Positions 26,651 to 35,455 are shown, counted from the first letter of the stretch. The stretch: 64,000 nucleotides of DNA from CAVONB01 sp963697205 (GCA_963697205.1 CAVONB010000008.1:1-64000), one strand, 5' to 3'. Notes: generated by a model not told the origin, from the letters alone. Numbers and translations: made by a program.

Positions 26651-28699
26651 TCAGTTGCTGCGGGCGATATCGGCGGCCGAGGTCAGCGACTGCATGATGC
26701 GGGGGGCCACGTTGGCGCCGGGCGGGCACTGGCCGCCGCGCAGGCGGTCGTGGATGGCCACGAGGTCGCCGGCGAACTGCTGGGTCTGGGCGCGCCGGGC
26801 GACGCCGGTGGCGACCGAGCCACCATTCCAGCGGGCCTTGCACATCATCTGCCCGAGATATTCGGTGAGCTGGGATCTGTAGCCGTCGCCGACGGTGCCG
26901 TTGGCGGCCTGCGACATGCTCTGCCAACTCAGCGCCTGCGTCGAGCCCGCCCAGTTGCCGGTGGTCTTCATGTCCATGATCGCAGCGAGGGCTGTGCGCA
27001 TCTGCTGGCGGCGATCCTCGGCGGCGACGCGGTCGATGGCGCCGGCGAGCTGGGAGACATCGAGCTCGTCGATAGGCCGGATGATGATGTCCTTCAGGTC
27101 GCTGAGGGCCATCGTCTCCTGCGACGGCGGCAGCGTCATCCAGATCCCGGCCGCGCGCAGGTCTGCGGCCCTGATCTTGGCCCCGGTCATGTCGGCGCCG
27201 TGCAGCTTGGCGGCGAACAGATCGGCGGCCTCCATGTCGGCGTCGCGCATGTTGGCGCCGTGGAGGTGGGCGTGCGACAGCAAGGCGCCCTGCATCGAGG
27301 CGCTGGAAAAGTCGGCGTTCTGAAGCTTGGCGCCGGTCAGATCTGCGCCTTGAAGCGAAGCGACCAGGAAATTGGTGGCCTGGGCCTGGATGCCGCCGGT
27401 CATGTCGGCCTTTTCCAGATGGGCGCTTGCGAAATTGGCGCCGGACAGCAAGGCGTAGGGAAGTTCGGCGGCCTCGAGGTTGGCTTCCTCCAGGTTGGCG
27501 TCACGCAGGTCGATGCCCGTCATGGACGCGCGTGTCAGCCGCGCACGCTTCAGGTTCGCGCCACGGGCGGTGACGCATTTTGCCTGGAATCGGTTCTCCG
27601 TCAGGATCAGGTCGTCGAGGCTGGCGCAGTGCAGGAACGCGTTGCGCAGATCTGCGCCGGTGAGGGTGGCATAGGAGAGATCGGCGCCGGTGAAATCGGT
27701 CTGGTGGAGGTCGGAGCGATCGAGCCGGGCGTAACGCAGATCGCGGCCGCGCAGCTTCAAGGAGGGCTCGTCATCGGTCACGTCCTTGTCGGCGACGAGG
27801 TCGGTGTCGGTGACGACGAGGTTGCGATGAAAGCCGAACAGGGAGCCGTCCGCGCGCGCCCTCAAGAAGGGGATGTTGAAGTCGGCCCGGCGCAAGTCGC
27901 GCGCGGGTTCGCCGCCGGGAAGCTTGCCGATCAGCTTCTGGGTGAAGCGATCGAGCGGCTCGCCGGGGACGGTGGCGACCGCCAGCGAGAACAGCGCGAC
28001 CATACCGAGCACGGCGACGGTCATCAGGAAGCTGGCGGGGTGGTGGATCGTGGTCCGGAACAGGGCCTGCCAGAAGGACGTCTCCGCGCGCATCAGGAAG
28101 ACGCCAATCAGGATCAGCATGGTGATGTCGATCAGGAGCGCGATGCGGTGCGACCAGGTGATGGCCTCGCTGTGATAGGGGAGGAAGACGACCTGGATGT
28201 AGAGGATCAGGACGACCGGCAGGATGACCAGCGTCAGCCATGACATGGTGTGCAGGAAGGCACTCATGACGGGCGAGCGATGTGGGCCGGCGATGGCCTG
28301 CACGAAGAAGAAGTTGTGCAGCTCCAGCCGGAGCGGATGGCTGCGGCGGCTGGAGGTTTCCAGGAGGCGGATCGACTGGTCGAACTCTAGCGTCTTGCGG
28401 GCGAGCAGAACGAGCTGGGCGATCAGGCCGAGGTGAAAGAGCACCAGCACGACGGGGGCGAACTGGAAGAACTGGGTGATCGGGATCTGCACCTGGAGGA
28501 TCGGCAGCTCTAGCGGTGTCTCCAGCAGCAGCGCCTTGTGGGTGACGCCGGCGACCGCGATCATGAGGTAGGTCATGATGGCGATGAAGATCAGCCACGC
28601 CGTATGGGCGGTGTCGCTGGAATCGTTGACGGCTTCCAGCAGGCTATAGGGGTTGACCGGTGTTTCCACTTCCGCAGACACGCGGTTCACATCGGCCAT
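26651..28699 (-). CDS. Membrane-anchored pentapeptide-repeat protein
   Basis: About 682 residues. The N-terminal third has four clear membrane helices (around AWLIFIAIMTYLMIAVAG, FQFAPVVLVLFHLGLIAQLV, LTLVILPVVLILYIQVVF and SFLMTVAVLGMVALFSLAV) plus a likely fifth. From about residue 310 to 520 come A(D/N)LxX pentapeptide repeats (TGADLSYATLTGADLRNAFL, LHGANMRDADMEAADLF) that build a right-handed quadrilateral beta-helix. A 160-residue C-terminal helical region follows. GGGGGA precedes the chosen ATG at 28699; the frame is open for nine more codons. Some pentapeptide proteins mimic DNA and protect gyrase, but membrane-bound ones are uncharacterised, so no function is claimed. Confidence 0.85.
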   Translation of the reverse strand: MADVNRVSAEVETPVNPYSLLEAVNDSSDTAHTAWLIFIAIMTYLMIAVAGVTHKALLLETPLELPILQVQIPITQFFQFAPVVLVLFHLGLIAQLVLLARKTLEFDQSIRLLETSSRRSHPLRLELHNFFFVQAIAGPHRSPVMSAFLHTMSWLTLVILPVVLILYIQVVFLPYHSEAITWSHRIALLIDITMLILIGVFLMRAETSFWQALFRTTIHHPASFLMTVAVLGMVALFSLAVATVPGEPLDRFTQKLIGKLPGGEPARDLRRADFNIPFLRARADGSLFGFHRNLVVTDTDLVADKDVTDDEPSLKLRGRDLRYARLDRSDLHQTDFTGADLSYATLTGADLRNAFLHCASLDDLILTENRFQAKCVTARGANLKRARLTRASMTGIDLRDANLEEANLEAAELPYALLSGANFASAHLEKADMTGGIQAQATNFLVASLQGADLTGAKLQNADFSSASMQGALLSHAHLHGANMRDADMEAADLFAAKLHGADMTGAKIRAADLRAAGIWMTLPPSQETMALSDLKDIIIRPIDELDVSQLAGAIDRVAAEDRRQQMRTALAAIMDMKTTGNWAGSTQALSWQSMSQAANGTVGDGYRSQLTEYLGQMMCKARWNGGSVATGVARRAQTQQFAGDLVAIHDRLRGGQCPPGANVAPRIMQSLTSAADIARSN

Positions 28700-28857
28700 C
28701 GATCCCCCGCTCCCCGCGCACACCACTCACCACGTGCCGTTGGGCCAGACCATAACGGAGAAACTATGGCGGGTTAAGCCACACAGGGGGCTGGGGGCGG
28801 GCACTTTGAACAGTGTTGCGCGGATGTCGCAATGCGGGCGCTGGGCCGATCCCGCGA

Positions 28858-29499
28858 TCAGGGATTTGGCGGCAGCCCGAGCCCGGAGAAGTAGACGAGG
28901 CTTGCCGCTTCGAGCAGCTCTTCCGGGGTCATGGGGATCGTCCGCCGGGCGGCGTCGCCGCGGGCGAACAGGGCGGCGATGCCGTGGGCAAGGGACCACA
29001 TGTGCAGGGCGAGCATCAGCGCGGGCGGGCGCCGGCCGGCCGGCAGCGTGGCCACGACGCCCTCGGCGGCTGCCCGCAAAGCCTCGAAGGCGCGGTCGCC
29101 GGCGCGGCGGACATCGGGGTGGGCGGCCAGATCAAGGCCGGATTCGAACATGGCGGAGAAGTAGGCGGGCTCCTCGCGCGCGAAGGAGAGGTAGGCGCGG
29201 CCGAGGCGGTCGAAGGCTGCGGCCGGTGTCGGTTCGCCGCCGCCCCAGGCCGCCTCGAGGCGGTCGGCGAACTGGTCGAAACCGCGGCGGGCGACGTCGG
29301 CGATCAGCGCGTCGCGGTCGCGGAAATGCCGGTAAGGTGCGGCGGGGCTGACGCCGGCCGCGCGGGCGGCCTCGGCGAAGGTGAACCCCGCCGGGCCTTT
29401 TTCCGAGATCAGTTTCAAGGCGGCCTGGATCAAGGCTTCGCGGAGGTTGCCGTGATGGTACCCCCGGCGCCCGCCATCCTGCTCTTTGCGCCAGCTCAT
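28858..29499 (-). CDS. TetR/AcrR-family transcriptional regulator
   Basis: 213 residues. The N-terminal DNA-binding domain (about residues 14-62) is typical: HHGNLREALIQAALKLISEKG, then FTFAEAARAAGVSPAAPYRHF as the helix-turn-helix. The C-terminal ligand-binding half has FARGDAARRTIPMTPEELLEA and belongs to the WHG-type cluster of TetR proteins. It would repress a target in response to a small ligand. The pentapeptide gene lies downstream in the same direction and the potassium channel is divergent; either could be a target. No obvious dimeric operator was found nearby. Confidence 0.87.
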   Translation of the reverse strand: MSWRKEQDGGRRGYHHGNLREALIQAALKLISEKGPAGFTFAEAARAAGVSPAAPYRHFRDRDALIADVARRGFDQFADRLEAAWGGGEPTPAAAFDRLGRAYLSFAREEPAYFSAMFESGLDLAAHPDVRRAGDRAFEALRAAAEGVVATLPAGRRPPALMLALHMWSLAHGIAALFARGDAARRTIPMTPEELLEAASLVYFSGLGLPPNP

Positions 29500-29734
29500 G
29501 GGGCCAGTCTACCCGATCTGGGTGCCGGCGGTATCGGTCTGGCTGCGGACGGGACGACGTAGTAGGGCTGGTGATGCAACTCTTGGTGGCGGTGCTTGCC
29601 CCGGTGACACGGGCGCAGGTATCACTTTCGCCACGTGTGTGACGGTGGACACGTAGGGCTTGCGTCAGGACGCAGGCCGCGGTCGCCGGAGAGACCGGCC
29701 GTGGGACCGGGAACCCGACTGGAATCGCGATCAG

Positions 29735-29758
29735 GACCGGGACCGGGACCGGGATCGG
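29735..29758. repeat. Hexamer tandem repeat (GACCGG) x4
   Basis: Three exact copies of GACCGG and a fourth with one change (GATCGG) run from 29735 to 29758, 21 bases before the potassium channel ATG. In an upstream extension of that gene they would encode an Arg/Asp run, but a GAGGA ribosome site after the repeat favours a later start, leaving the repeat in the leader. A slippage-prone microsatellite. Confidence 0.6.
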
Positions 29759-29779
29759 GTGCGAACTCGACGAGGACGA

Positions 29780-30550
29780 ATGAGGCAGGCCTTCCTGGCG
29801 CGCATGCGCCACCTCTACGAGGACGATACACCGCAGGCGCATCGCTTCCGCTATGCGCTTCTGATCTTCGATTTGGCCACGATCCTGTTCATCGTCGCGA
29901 CGTCGTTCATCCCGCGAACGAACGTCATCAGCGGCATCGATCTTGCGATCGGCGCCGTGCTGCTGGGGGAATTCGCCATCCGGTTCGCGTGCGGGCATCA
30001 GCGGCTGGCCGATTTCGGCCATCCGTCGACGTGGGCGGAGATCATCGCACTCGCCTCGTTCCTGGCGCCGCTGGCGGGCGAGGGGGCGGCGTTCCTGCGC
30101 GTCCTGCGCACGGTAAGGCTGCTTCATACCTACCAATTGCTGGCGCGGCTCAGGGCCGACAGCGGCGTCTTTCGCCGCAACGAGGACGTCATCCTGGCGG
30201 CGACACATCTTGGCGTGTTCGTGTTCATCATGACGGGGCTCGTCTACGAGACCCAGCACTATTGGAACCCGGCGATCTCCAACTATGCCGACGCCCTCTA
30301 TTTCACGGTCACCGCGCTGACGACGACGGGGTTCGGCGACATCACGCTGCCGGGGACTTCAGGGCGGCTGATCTCCGTGTTGATCATGATCTTCGGAGTG
30401 ACGCTGTTCCTCAGGCTCGCGCAGGTCCTCTTCCGCCCGCCCAAAGTGCGGTTTTCCTGCCCGGACTGCGGACTGCAGCGCCACGATCCCGACGCGGTCC
30501 ATTGCAAGGCCTGCGGGCGGCTGCTCAATATTCCCGACGAGGACGAGTAG
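29780..30550 (+). CDS. Voltage-gated-type potassium channel with C-terminal zinc ribbon
   Basis: About 256 residues from ATG 29780 (GAGGA just upstream). It has a six-helix plan: S1 at about 25-42, further helices to 100, and an arginine-bearing S4-like segment RVLRTVRLLHTYQLLARLR at 108-125. S5 is at about 140-153, the pore has filter TTTGFGDI at 181-188, and S6 is at 196-212. GFGD in place of GYGD is an accepted K+ filter variant. After S6 a short cytoplasmic tail carries four cysteines (227, 230, 242, 245) in CPDCG and CKACG, a zinc-ribbon knuckle that is unusual on such a channel. The frame stays open upstream through the hexamer repeat. Confidence 0.85.
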   Translation: MRQAFLARMRHLYEDDTPQAHRFRYALLIFDLATILFIVATSFIPRTNVISGIDLAIGAVLLGEFAIRFACGHQRLADFGHPSTWAEIIALASFLAPLAGEGAAFLRVLRTVRLLHTYQLLARLRADSGVFRRNEDVILAATHLGVFVFIMTGLVYETQHYWNPAISNYADALYFTVTALTTTGFGDITLPGTSGRLISVLIMIFGVTLFLRLAQVLFRPPKVRFSCPDCGLQRHDPDAVHCKACGRLLNIPDEDE

Positions 30551-30617
30551 ATCATGCCGCCGCCGCCACGTCCGGCGGCATCTTGAGTGCCCCCAGGCCC
30601 GGAGCTATGACAGCCCC

Positions 30618-31139
30618 ATGACACTCCCAGCGACACGCATCGGCTTTTATTCGGGGTCGTTCGATCCCGTCACGCTCGGCCACGTCGACGTCATGCGCCG
30701 CGCGCTCACCCTCGTCGACCGCCTGGTCATTGGGATCGGCGTGCATCCGGGCAAGGCGCCGCTGTTCACGGTGGACGAGCGCATCGCGATGCTGACGTCG
30801 GAGACGGCCGGACTGACGGCGGCCGGCCAGAGCGTCGAGGTCGTCACCTTTGACGGGTTGACCGTCGATGCGGCGCGGGCAGCGGGTGCGCGCGCGATCT
30901 TCCGGGGGCTGCGCGACAGCACCGACTTCGACTACGAGATGCAGATGTGCGGCATGAACGGCGCGATGGCGCCCGGCATCGACACCGTGTTCCTGCCGGC
31001 GAGCCCGGGCGTGCGCCACATCACGGCGACGCTGGTGCGCCAGATCGCGCTGATGGGCGGCGACGTCTCTTCGTTCGTCAGTCCCGCGGTGGCAGCAAGT
31101 CTGGCTGCCAAGGCCGCCGCCCGGCCGAAAAAGGGCTGA
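30618..31139 (+). CDS. coaD: Pantetheine-phosphate adenylyltransferase
   Basis: 173 residues, the family's usual length. It adenylates 4'-phosphopantetheine to dephospho-CoA, the penultimate step of coenzyme A synthesis. The nucleotidyltransferase motif TLGH (T/HxGH) is in GSFDPVTLGHVDVMRRAL near residues 13-30, with GLRDSTDFDYEMQM in the middle. The C-terminal motif ISSTxVR appears here as ITATLVRQIA. It sits 4 bases before the phosphotransferase gene and probably shares a transcript. Location near gyrA and ssb fits the common alphaproteobacterial neighbourhood, although other genes are inserted here. Confidence 0.95.
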   Translation: MTLPATRIGFYSGSFDPVTLGHVDVMRRALTLVDRLVIGIGVHPGKAPLFTVDERIAMLTSETAGLTAAGQSVEVVTFDGLTVDAARAAGARAIFRGLRDSTDFDYEMQMCGMNGAMAPGIDTVFLPASPGVRHITATLVRQIALMGGDVSSFVSPAVAASLAAKAAARPKKG

Positions 31140-31143
31140 GGCG

Positions 31144-32160
31144 ATGGACGCGCCGGCGGTGCCCGATCCCGAGATTGGCGCCGCGCTGGTCCGGCTGGGG
31201 CTGGTGGGCGACGTCGGCAGCGCGCGATTCGAGGCGTTGACGGGCGGGGTGTCTTCCGACATCTGGAAGGTCACCACGGACACGGGCGTGTTCTGCGTCA
31301 AGCGGGCGCTCGCCAAGCTCAAGGTGGCGCAGGACTGGCGTGCGCCGGTGTCGCGCAGCCGGTCCGAATACGACTGGCTGGAGGAAGCCGGGCGGCATGC
31401 GCCGTACGCGGTGCCAGCGCTCTTGGGCTATGACCGGCAGGCGCAACTGTTCGCGCTGGCCTGGCTCGATCCGGCGCAATATCGCTGGTGGAAAGGCATG
31501 CTGCGCGACGGCGAGGTGGATGCGGCCACGGCAGCCGCGGTCGGGCGTACGCTCGCTGCGATCCACGCCGGTACGGCCGGCCGCGACGACATCGCCCGGC
31601 GGTTTGCGACCGACGATGTGTTCCATGCGATCCGGCTCGAGCCTTATCTGGTGGCGACGGCGCGGGTGCATACCGATCTTGCCGCGCGGCTGATGACGCT
31701 CGTTTCGCGCACGGCCGAAAACCGGATCGCGCTGGTGCATGGCGACGTGTCGCCCAAGAACATCCTGATCGGTCCGGACGGCCCGGTGCTGCTCGATGCG
31801 GAATGCGCATGGTACGGCGAGCCTGCGTTCGACGTCGCCTTCTGTCTCAATCACCTGCTGCTCAAGGGGCTTTGGAACCGGGCGGCGGGCGCGCGCCTCT
31901 TGGCGGCGTTCGATGGGCTGCGGGCGGCGTATGCAGCGGGCGTCACGTGGGAGCCGGCCGGAGCGCTTTCCGGCCGGGTCGCGCAATTGCTGCCGGGCTT
32001 GCTGCTGGCGCGCGTCGACGGCAAGTCGCCGGTCGAGTATCTGACGGCGGAAGCCGACCACGCGCTGGTGCGTGCGCAGGCGCGCGACTGGCTCGGTGTG
32101 GGCGATGCGCTGACGCTGGATCAGGTTCGGGACGGGTGGGCGCGCGCGCTGGCAATTTGA
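31144..32160 (+). CDS. Aminoglycoside phosphotransferase-fold kinase (APH/choline kinase family)
   Basis: 338 residues. The kinase-like fold shows the catalytic loop VHGDVSPKNILI (Brenner HGDxxxxN) at about residues 199-210 and the metal-binding LLDAECAWYGEPAFDVAF just after. The N-lobe includes FCVKRAL with the ATP-binding lysine. Family members phosphorylate small hydroxylated molecules; similarity to 5-methylthioribose or homoserine kinase-like enzymes is as plausible as antibiotic modification. It begins 4 bases after coaD, an arrangement suggesting co-transcription rather than a shared pathway. Substrate unknown. Confidence 0.82.
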   Translation: MDAPAVPDPEIGAALVRLGLVGDVGSARFEALTGGVSSDIWKVTTDTGVFCVKRALAKLKVAQDWRAPVSRSRSEYDWLEEAGRHAPYAVPALLGYDRQAQLFALAWLDPAQYRWWKGMLRDGEVDAATAAAVGRTLAAIHAGTAGRDDIARRFATDDVFHAIRLEPYLVATARVHTDLAARLMTLVSRTAENRIALVHGDVSPKNILIGPDGPVLLDAECAWYGEPAFDVAFCLNHLLLKGLWNRAAGARLLAAFDGLRAAYAAGVTWEPAGALSGRVAQLLPGLLLARVDGKSPVEYLTAEADHALVRAQARDWLGVGDALTLDQVRDGWARALAI

Positions 32161-32171
32161 GCCTGCGTCCG

Positions 32172-32185
32172 TGATTCGCGAATCA
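32172..32185. repeat. 14-bp palindrome carrying two GANTC sites
   Basis: TGATTCGCGAATCA is a perfect palindrome containing GATTC and GAATC. GANTC is the target of the alphaproteobacterial cell-cycle methylase CcrM. It lies 12 bases after the phosphotransferase stop and about 155 bases before the next start, so it could be a regulator site for the secreted-protein gene. Confidence 0.35.
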
Positions 32186-32338
32186 TATAGAACGTTGATC
32201 AGTTTCCCGGTCCGAGCCGGTTTGCAGCGCGTGCATGCCGCTTGGATCTGATGCGATCGTGCCGACGTTTACGGCAGCTTCATCTGTTCCTTGTTGTGTC
32301 GGGTGTGGATTGCGGACCAACCTGCGAGGACAAGGCAC

Positions 32339-33295
32339 ATGCGCCGACTGGTGCTTGCTGCTGCTTTGATCTGTGTCGTCACATCGACCGGGATCGCGGC
32401 GAACGGGCTACCTGCGCATCAGATTTTGCGCGATGGCGGGAGCGGATTTGCGCGCACGGTGGATGTCGCCGTCGAAGGTCCGGTGGACGACGGTCAGATC
32501 TCCGCGCTGGTGCGGGCGCTGGCGGCGACGACGTCGGCCGGCCGGCAGACGCTGGTCAACGTCTATCTGCCCGGCATGAAGGCCGGTGAAGCGCCTTTTG
32601 CCAGCGGCACGCACGCCGGCGGCGTGGCCGTCACGCTGCGCACCACCGAGGCGAGCGCGACGGAGACGGCCGGGACGGGCGACGATGCGGGCTGGCGGCT
32701 TCGGCAATGGGACATGACGTGGCCGGAGCCGGGGGGGCAGGTGCGTATTTCCCGGCAGGGGCAGCGGGTGCGGTTGACGCTGGCCGGCGCCAACGGTGAG
32801 CCAGAGGCTTACGAGCTGGCCGCGGCGCCCAGCTTGCGCGGCATGCGCTTCGATGTGCTGGCCGCTTCGCGGTTCAGTCATTTCATCGTGCGGCCGGATG
32901 GCGGGCTCGAAGCGCATGGGCGCAGCGGCCTGATCGGCAAGGGTGTGCCGACTGCCGGCGCCGAGGCCGGTGCGCGCGCCACGGCGGGCGGTGGGGTTGC
33001 GCCGCCACCACCGCGCCGGCCCGTCGATGACGTCGTCACGGCCAGCTCGATCATCGTCGTCCAGCCCTGGCCGTTGACGGGCGACCGGCGGCTGGCCGTT
33101 GCCCGGAGCGTGCTGATGGACAAGCCAGCACCAGCGGTTGTTGCAAAGGCCGCGCAGCCCGAGGTGACGCCGGCGGCAGCAGCGCAAGCTGCGAGCGTGC
33201 GGCGTCAGGCTGCTGCACAGCCGCGGCAAAGCACGGAAAGCGAGCAGGCGCGCATCTGGAAGAGCCTGGCGCGGTTCCTGCAGCCGCAGGACTGA
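32339..33295 (+). CDS. Secreted protein of unknown function
   Basis: About 318 residues. The start at 32339 has GAGG and AAGG upstream and yields a signal peptide (MRRLVLAAALICVVTSTG, cut near GIAANG). The next 180 residues seem to form a globular beta-rich domain (RTVDVAVEGPVDDGQISALV, VYLPGMKAGEAPFASG). The C-terminal third is Ala/Pro/Gln-rich and unstructured, with a short terminal motif IWKSLARFLQPQD. I do not recognise a family. It is convergent with the amidase, 22 bases away. Confidence 0.7.
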   Translation: MRRLVLAAALICVVTSTGIAANGLPAHQILRDGGSGFARTVDVAVEGPVDDGQISALVRALAATTSAGRQTLVNVYLPGMKAGEAPFASGTHAGGVAVTLRTTEASATETAGTGDDAGWRLRQWDMTWPEPGGQVRISRQGQRVRLTLAGANGEPEAYELAAAPSLRGMRFDVLAASRFSHFIVRPDGGLEAHGRSGLIGKGVPTAGAEAGARATAGGGVAPPPPRRPVDDVVTASSIIVVQPWPLTGDRRLAVARSVLMDKPAPAVVAKAAQPEVTPAAAAQAASVRRQAAAQPRQSTESEQARIWKSLARFLQPQD

Positions 33296-33317
33296 GCGCG
33301 GACGGCATCACCAGCCC

Positions 33318-34736
33318 TCAGGCGAGGCGTTGTGCGACCTCCGGCGGTATCGCCTGCTGATAGGCGCGGCCGAGCGCGAGCAGCCTGCCTTCAGCGAATG
33401 GTCGGCCGATCAGCTGGAATCCGTTGGGCAGTTCGGCGGCTGCGCGCGGCATCGCGAGCGCGAGCGTGGGCAGGCCGAGGTAGTTGATCGGGCGCGTGAA
33501 GTGGACGGTGCGGGCCATGGCGGACAGCAGCGTGGGACCGTCGCCGACGTCGAGTTCGGCGATGGTGGGCAGCGGATCTGGAAGGATTGGCAGGATGGCG
33601 ATGTCGGCCTCGGCATAGGTTTCCGCCAGCGTCTTCTTCAGCCAGTGGCCGCGGGCCCTGAGCGCGGTCAGATAGTCGACCGCCGACAGGTAATGTCCCG
33701 GCTCGAAGCGCGCGCGCACCTGCGGGCCGTAGTCGGCGGCGCGCGTGCGCAGGAAATGAGCGTGCGCGGCGGCGACCTCGGACATCTGCACGATCTGAAC
33801 CAGCTGGTCGAGGCGGCCCCAGTCGGGGAAGCGCACGGCGACGCGGCGGCAGCCGGCGGCTTCAAGGATGCGCAGGGCCTGATCGAGACGTCGCTGGATC
33901 TGGGGATCGGCGTTGGCGGCAATCTTCTCGTCAAAGCCGATGCGCAGACCGGCGACGGGGGCCTGCATCAGTGCGGTGTAGTCGGGCACCGCGCGCCTGG
34001 AGGTCGCGCCATCGCGCGGGTCGTGGCCGGCGAGAACGCCGAGCACGGCGGCGAGGTCCTCGACGTGGCGGGCCAGCGCGCCGATCGTGTCGAGGCCATT
34101 GGAGAGCGGCATGGCGCCGGCGCGTGACACGCGCGAGTACGTCGGCTTGATGGAGGCGATGCCGCAGGCGGCGGCCGGCAGGCGGAGCGAGCCGCCGGTG
34201 TCGGAGCCGAGCGCATAGGGAATGGCGCCTGCGGCGACGGCGGCGGCGGAGCCCGACGACGAGCCGCCGGTGATGCGCGCGGGATCCCAGGGGTTGCGGC
34301 AGTGGCCGATGACGTAGTTGTGGCCGGTCGGGCTGAAGGCGAATTCGGACATGTGCAGCGCGGCGACCTGCAGGCTGCCGGCGGCCTCCAGTCTCTCGAT
34401 CGCGGTGGCGCTGCGCGCGGACGGTGCGGCTGCTCGGATGTTGGCGCCCCAGGAGGCGATGCGGCCGGTCCGGTCGAACATGTCCTTGTGGGCGACGGGT
34501 ACGCCGGCGATCGGGCTGGAGGGCCGGCGGCTTGCGCCCAGCGCATCGAAGGCGCGCGCAGCGTCAAGGGCGGCTTCGCGCTCCACGCTGACGACTGCAT
34601 TGCAGGTTTCGTGGACGGCGGCGAGGTGGTCGAGCGCGCTCTCAGTCGCCTGGACGCTGGTGATGCGGCCGGTGGCGATTTCGCGGGCGAGTGCCACAGC
34701 GCTCATGGCGGGGACGGACCGGGCGGAGGTGGACAT
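33318..34736 (-). CDS. Amidase (amidase-signature family)
   Basis: About 472 residues. The amidase signature is complete: Lys84 in HKDMFD, the cis-serine at about 159-160 in GGSSSGSAAAVAAG, and the nucleophile Ser183 in GSDTGGSLRLPAAACG. These form the Ser-cisSer-Lys triad that hydrolyses carboxamides. Family members include GatA, AtzF-type and aryl-acylamidases. GatA is unlikely because no gatB or typical gatC is adjacent. A 69-residue gene ends 4 bases upstream and looks like a small partner subunit, in the style of AtzG-AtzE pairs. The substrate is unknown. Confidence 0.88.
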   Translation of the reverse strand: MSTSARSVPAMSAVALAREIATGRITSVQATESALDHLAAVHETCNAVVSVEREAALDAARAFDALGASRRPSSPIAGVPVAHKDMFDRTGRIASWGANIRAAAPSARSATAIERLEAAGSLQVAALHMSEFAFSPTGHNYVIGHCRNPWDPARITGGSSSGSAAAVAAGAIPYALGSDTGGSLRLPAAACGIASIKPTYSRVSRAGAMPLSNGLDTIGALARHVEDLAAVLGVLAGHDPRDGATSRRAVPDYTALMQAPVAGLRIGFDEKIAANADPQIQRRLDQALRILEAAGCRRVAVRFPDWGRLDQLVQIVQMSEVAAAHAHFLRTRAADYGPQVRARFEPGHYLSAVDYLTALRARGHWLKKTLAETYAEADIAILPILPDPLPTIAELDVGDGPTLLSAMARTVHFTRPINYLGLPTLALAMPRAAAELPNGFQLIGRPFAEGRLLALGRAYQQAIPPEVAQRLA

Positions 34737-34740
34737 CGCG

Positions 34741-34950
34741 TCACTCTCCCTCGGCTTCGAGGACCGCGAAGAAGTCGGCGGCCTCAGCGGAGAACGGCAG
34801 GGCATCGCCGATTTCGCGGGCGGCGATGCCGAGACGGGCGGCGTGCGGCTCGATGGCCGCAAGGCGTGCGGGCGGGACGACGTGCGCGCCGAGCGAGCCG
34901 GGGCGATCGGGCAATGTCTCGGGCGTCTTCGGCGGTTCGGCGGGCGGCAT
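34741..34950 (-). CDS. Small protein preceding amidase, possible GatC/AtzG-like partner
   Basis: 69 residues from the Met at 34950, preceded on the minus strand by GAGG. The frame is open further to 35010. The C-terminal half (ARLAAIEPHAARLGI, DALPFSAEAADFFAVLEAEGE) is a short helical stretch reminiscent of GatC-like or AtzG-like proteins that clasp amidases. The stop is 4 bases before the amidase ATG, so coupling is likely. Family membership is an inference from size, position and helix pattern. Confidence 0.6.
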   Translation of the reverse strand: MPPAEPPKTPETLPDRPGSLGAHVVPPARLAAIEPHAARLGIAAREIGDALPFSAEAADFFAVLEAEGE

Positions 34951-35045
34951 GGGGACCTCGGGTTCGCAATGGCATCGGACGGGCTGGCGTCTCCATGCTA
35001 GATTGCGCATCGATTGACGTCATCAGCGGAAACAGCGAGGCCGAC

Positions 35046-35348
35046 ATGAGCGCCAGGGGGATGTCGCAGGCCGATCGCAGTGCGCGACGCTTGCGTCGTC
35101 GGCGTGCGATCTCGGCGTGGGGCGCACTGCTGGCGTGGGCAGGGCTGGCGGCCGGCGCCATCGCGATCGTGCCGCTGCTCAACCTGGTCAAGGTGGCGGG
35201 CTTTCCGCTCGGCTACTGGACCGCCGCGCAGGGCGGGCTCATGCTGCTCCTCTTGATCGTCGCGCTGCTGGTGTGGTGGGAGGCGCGGGCGGAGCGGCGC
35301 GAAGGCGGCGATGCGCCGGTTGCGGACGGAGACGGCGCGCACGAGTAA
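35046..35348 (+). CDS. Two-helix small membrane protein (DUF4212-like symporter small subunit?)
   Basis: About 100 residues from ATG 35046 (GCGAGG upstream). An Arg-rich lead is followed by two membrane helices (WGALLAWAGLAAGAIAIVPL and GGLMLLLLIVALLVWW) joined by VKVAGFPLGYWTAAQ. The G(F/Y)xxAQxG pattern before the second helix recalls DUF4212 small subunits of solute:sodium symporters. Those normally sit directly upstream of their large subunit, which is not the case here: a TRAP-type binding protein follows instead. Assignment is tentative. Confidence 0.6.
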   Translation: MSARGMSQADRSARRLRRRRAISAWGALLAWAGLAAGAIAIVPLLNLVKVAGFPLGYWTAAQGGLMLLLLIVALLVWWEARAERREGGDAPVADGDGAHE

Positions 35349-35455
35349 TGCGCTTTTTGAGAAGACTTTTCTTCTCCTGCGGAAAAAGCCCGCCATTTTC
35401 TCGTTCGCTGCCCACCATAGGGTTGCCGCACGTGCAACACACCGGCAGGGCACCC

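Noticed and set aside
26543..28243. A 566-codon plus-strand open frame opposite the pentapeptide gene
   Set aside because: Its regular GxxxVG pattern is just the complement of the pentapeptide repeats; no independent start site or domain.
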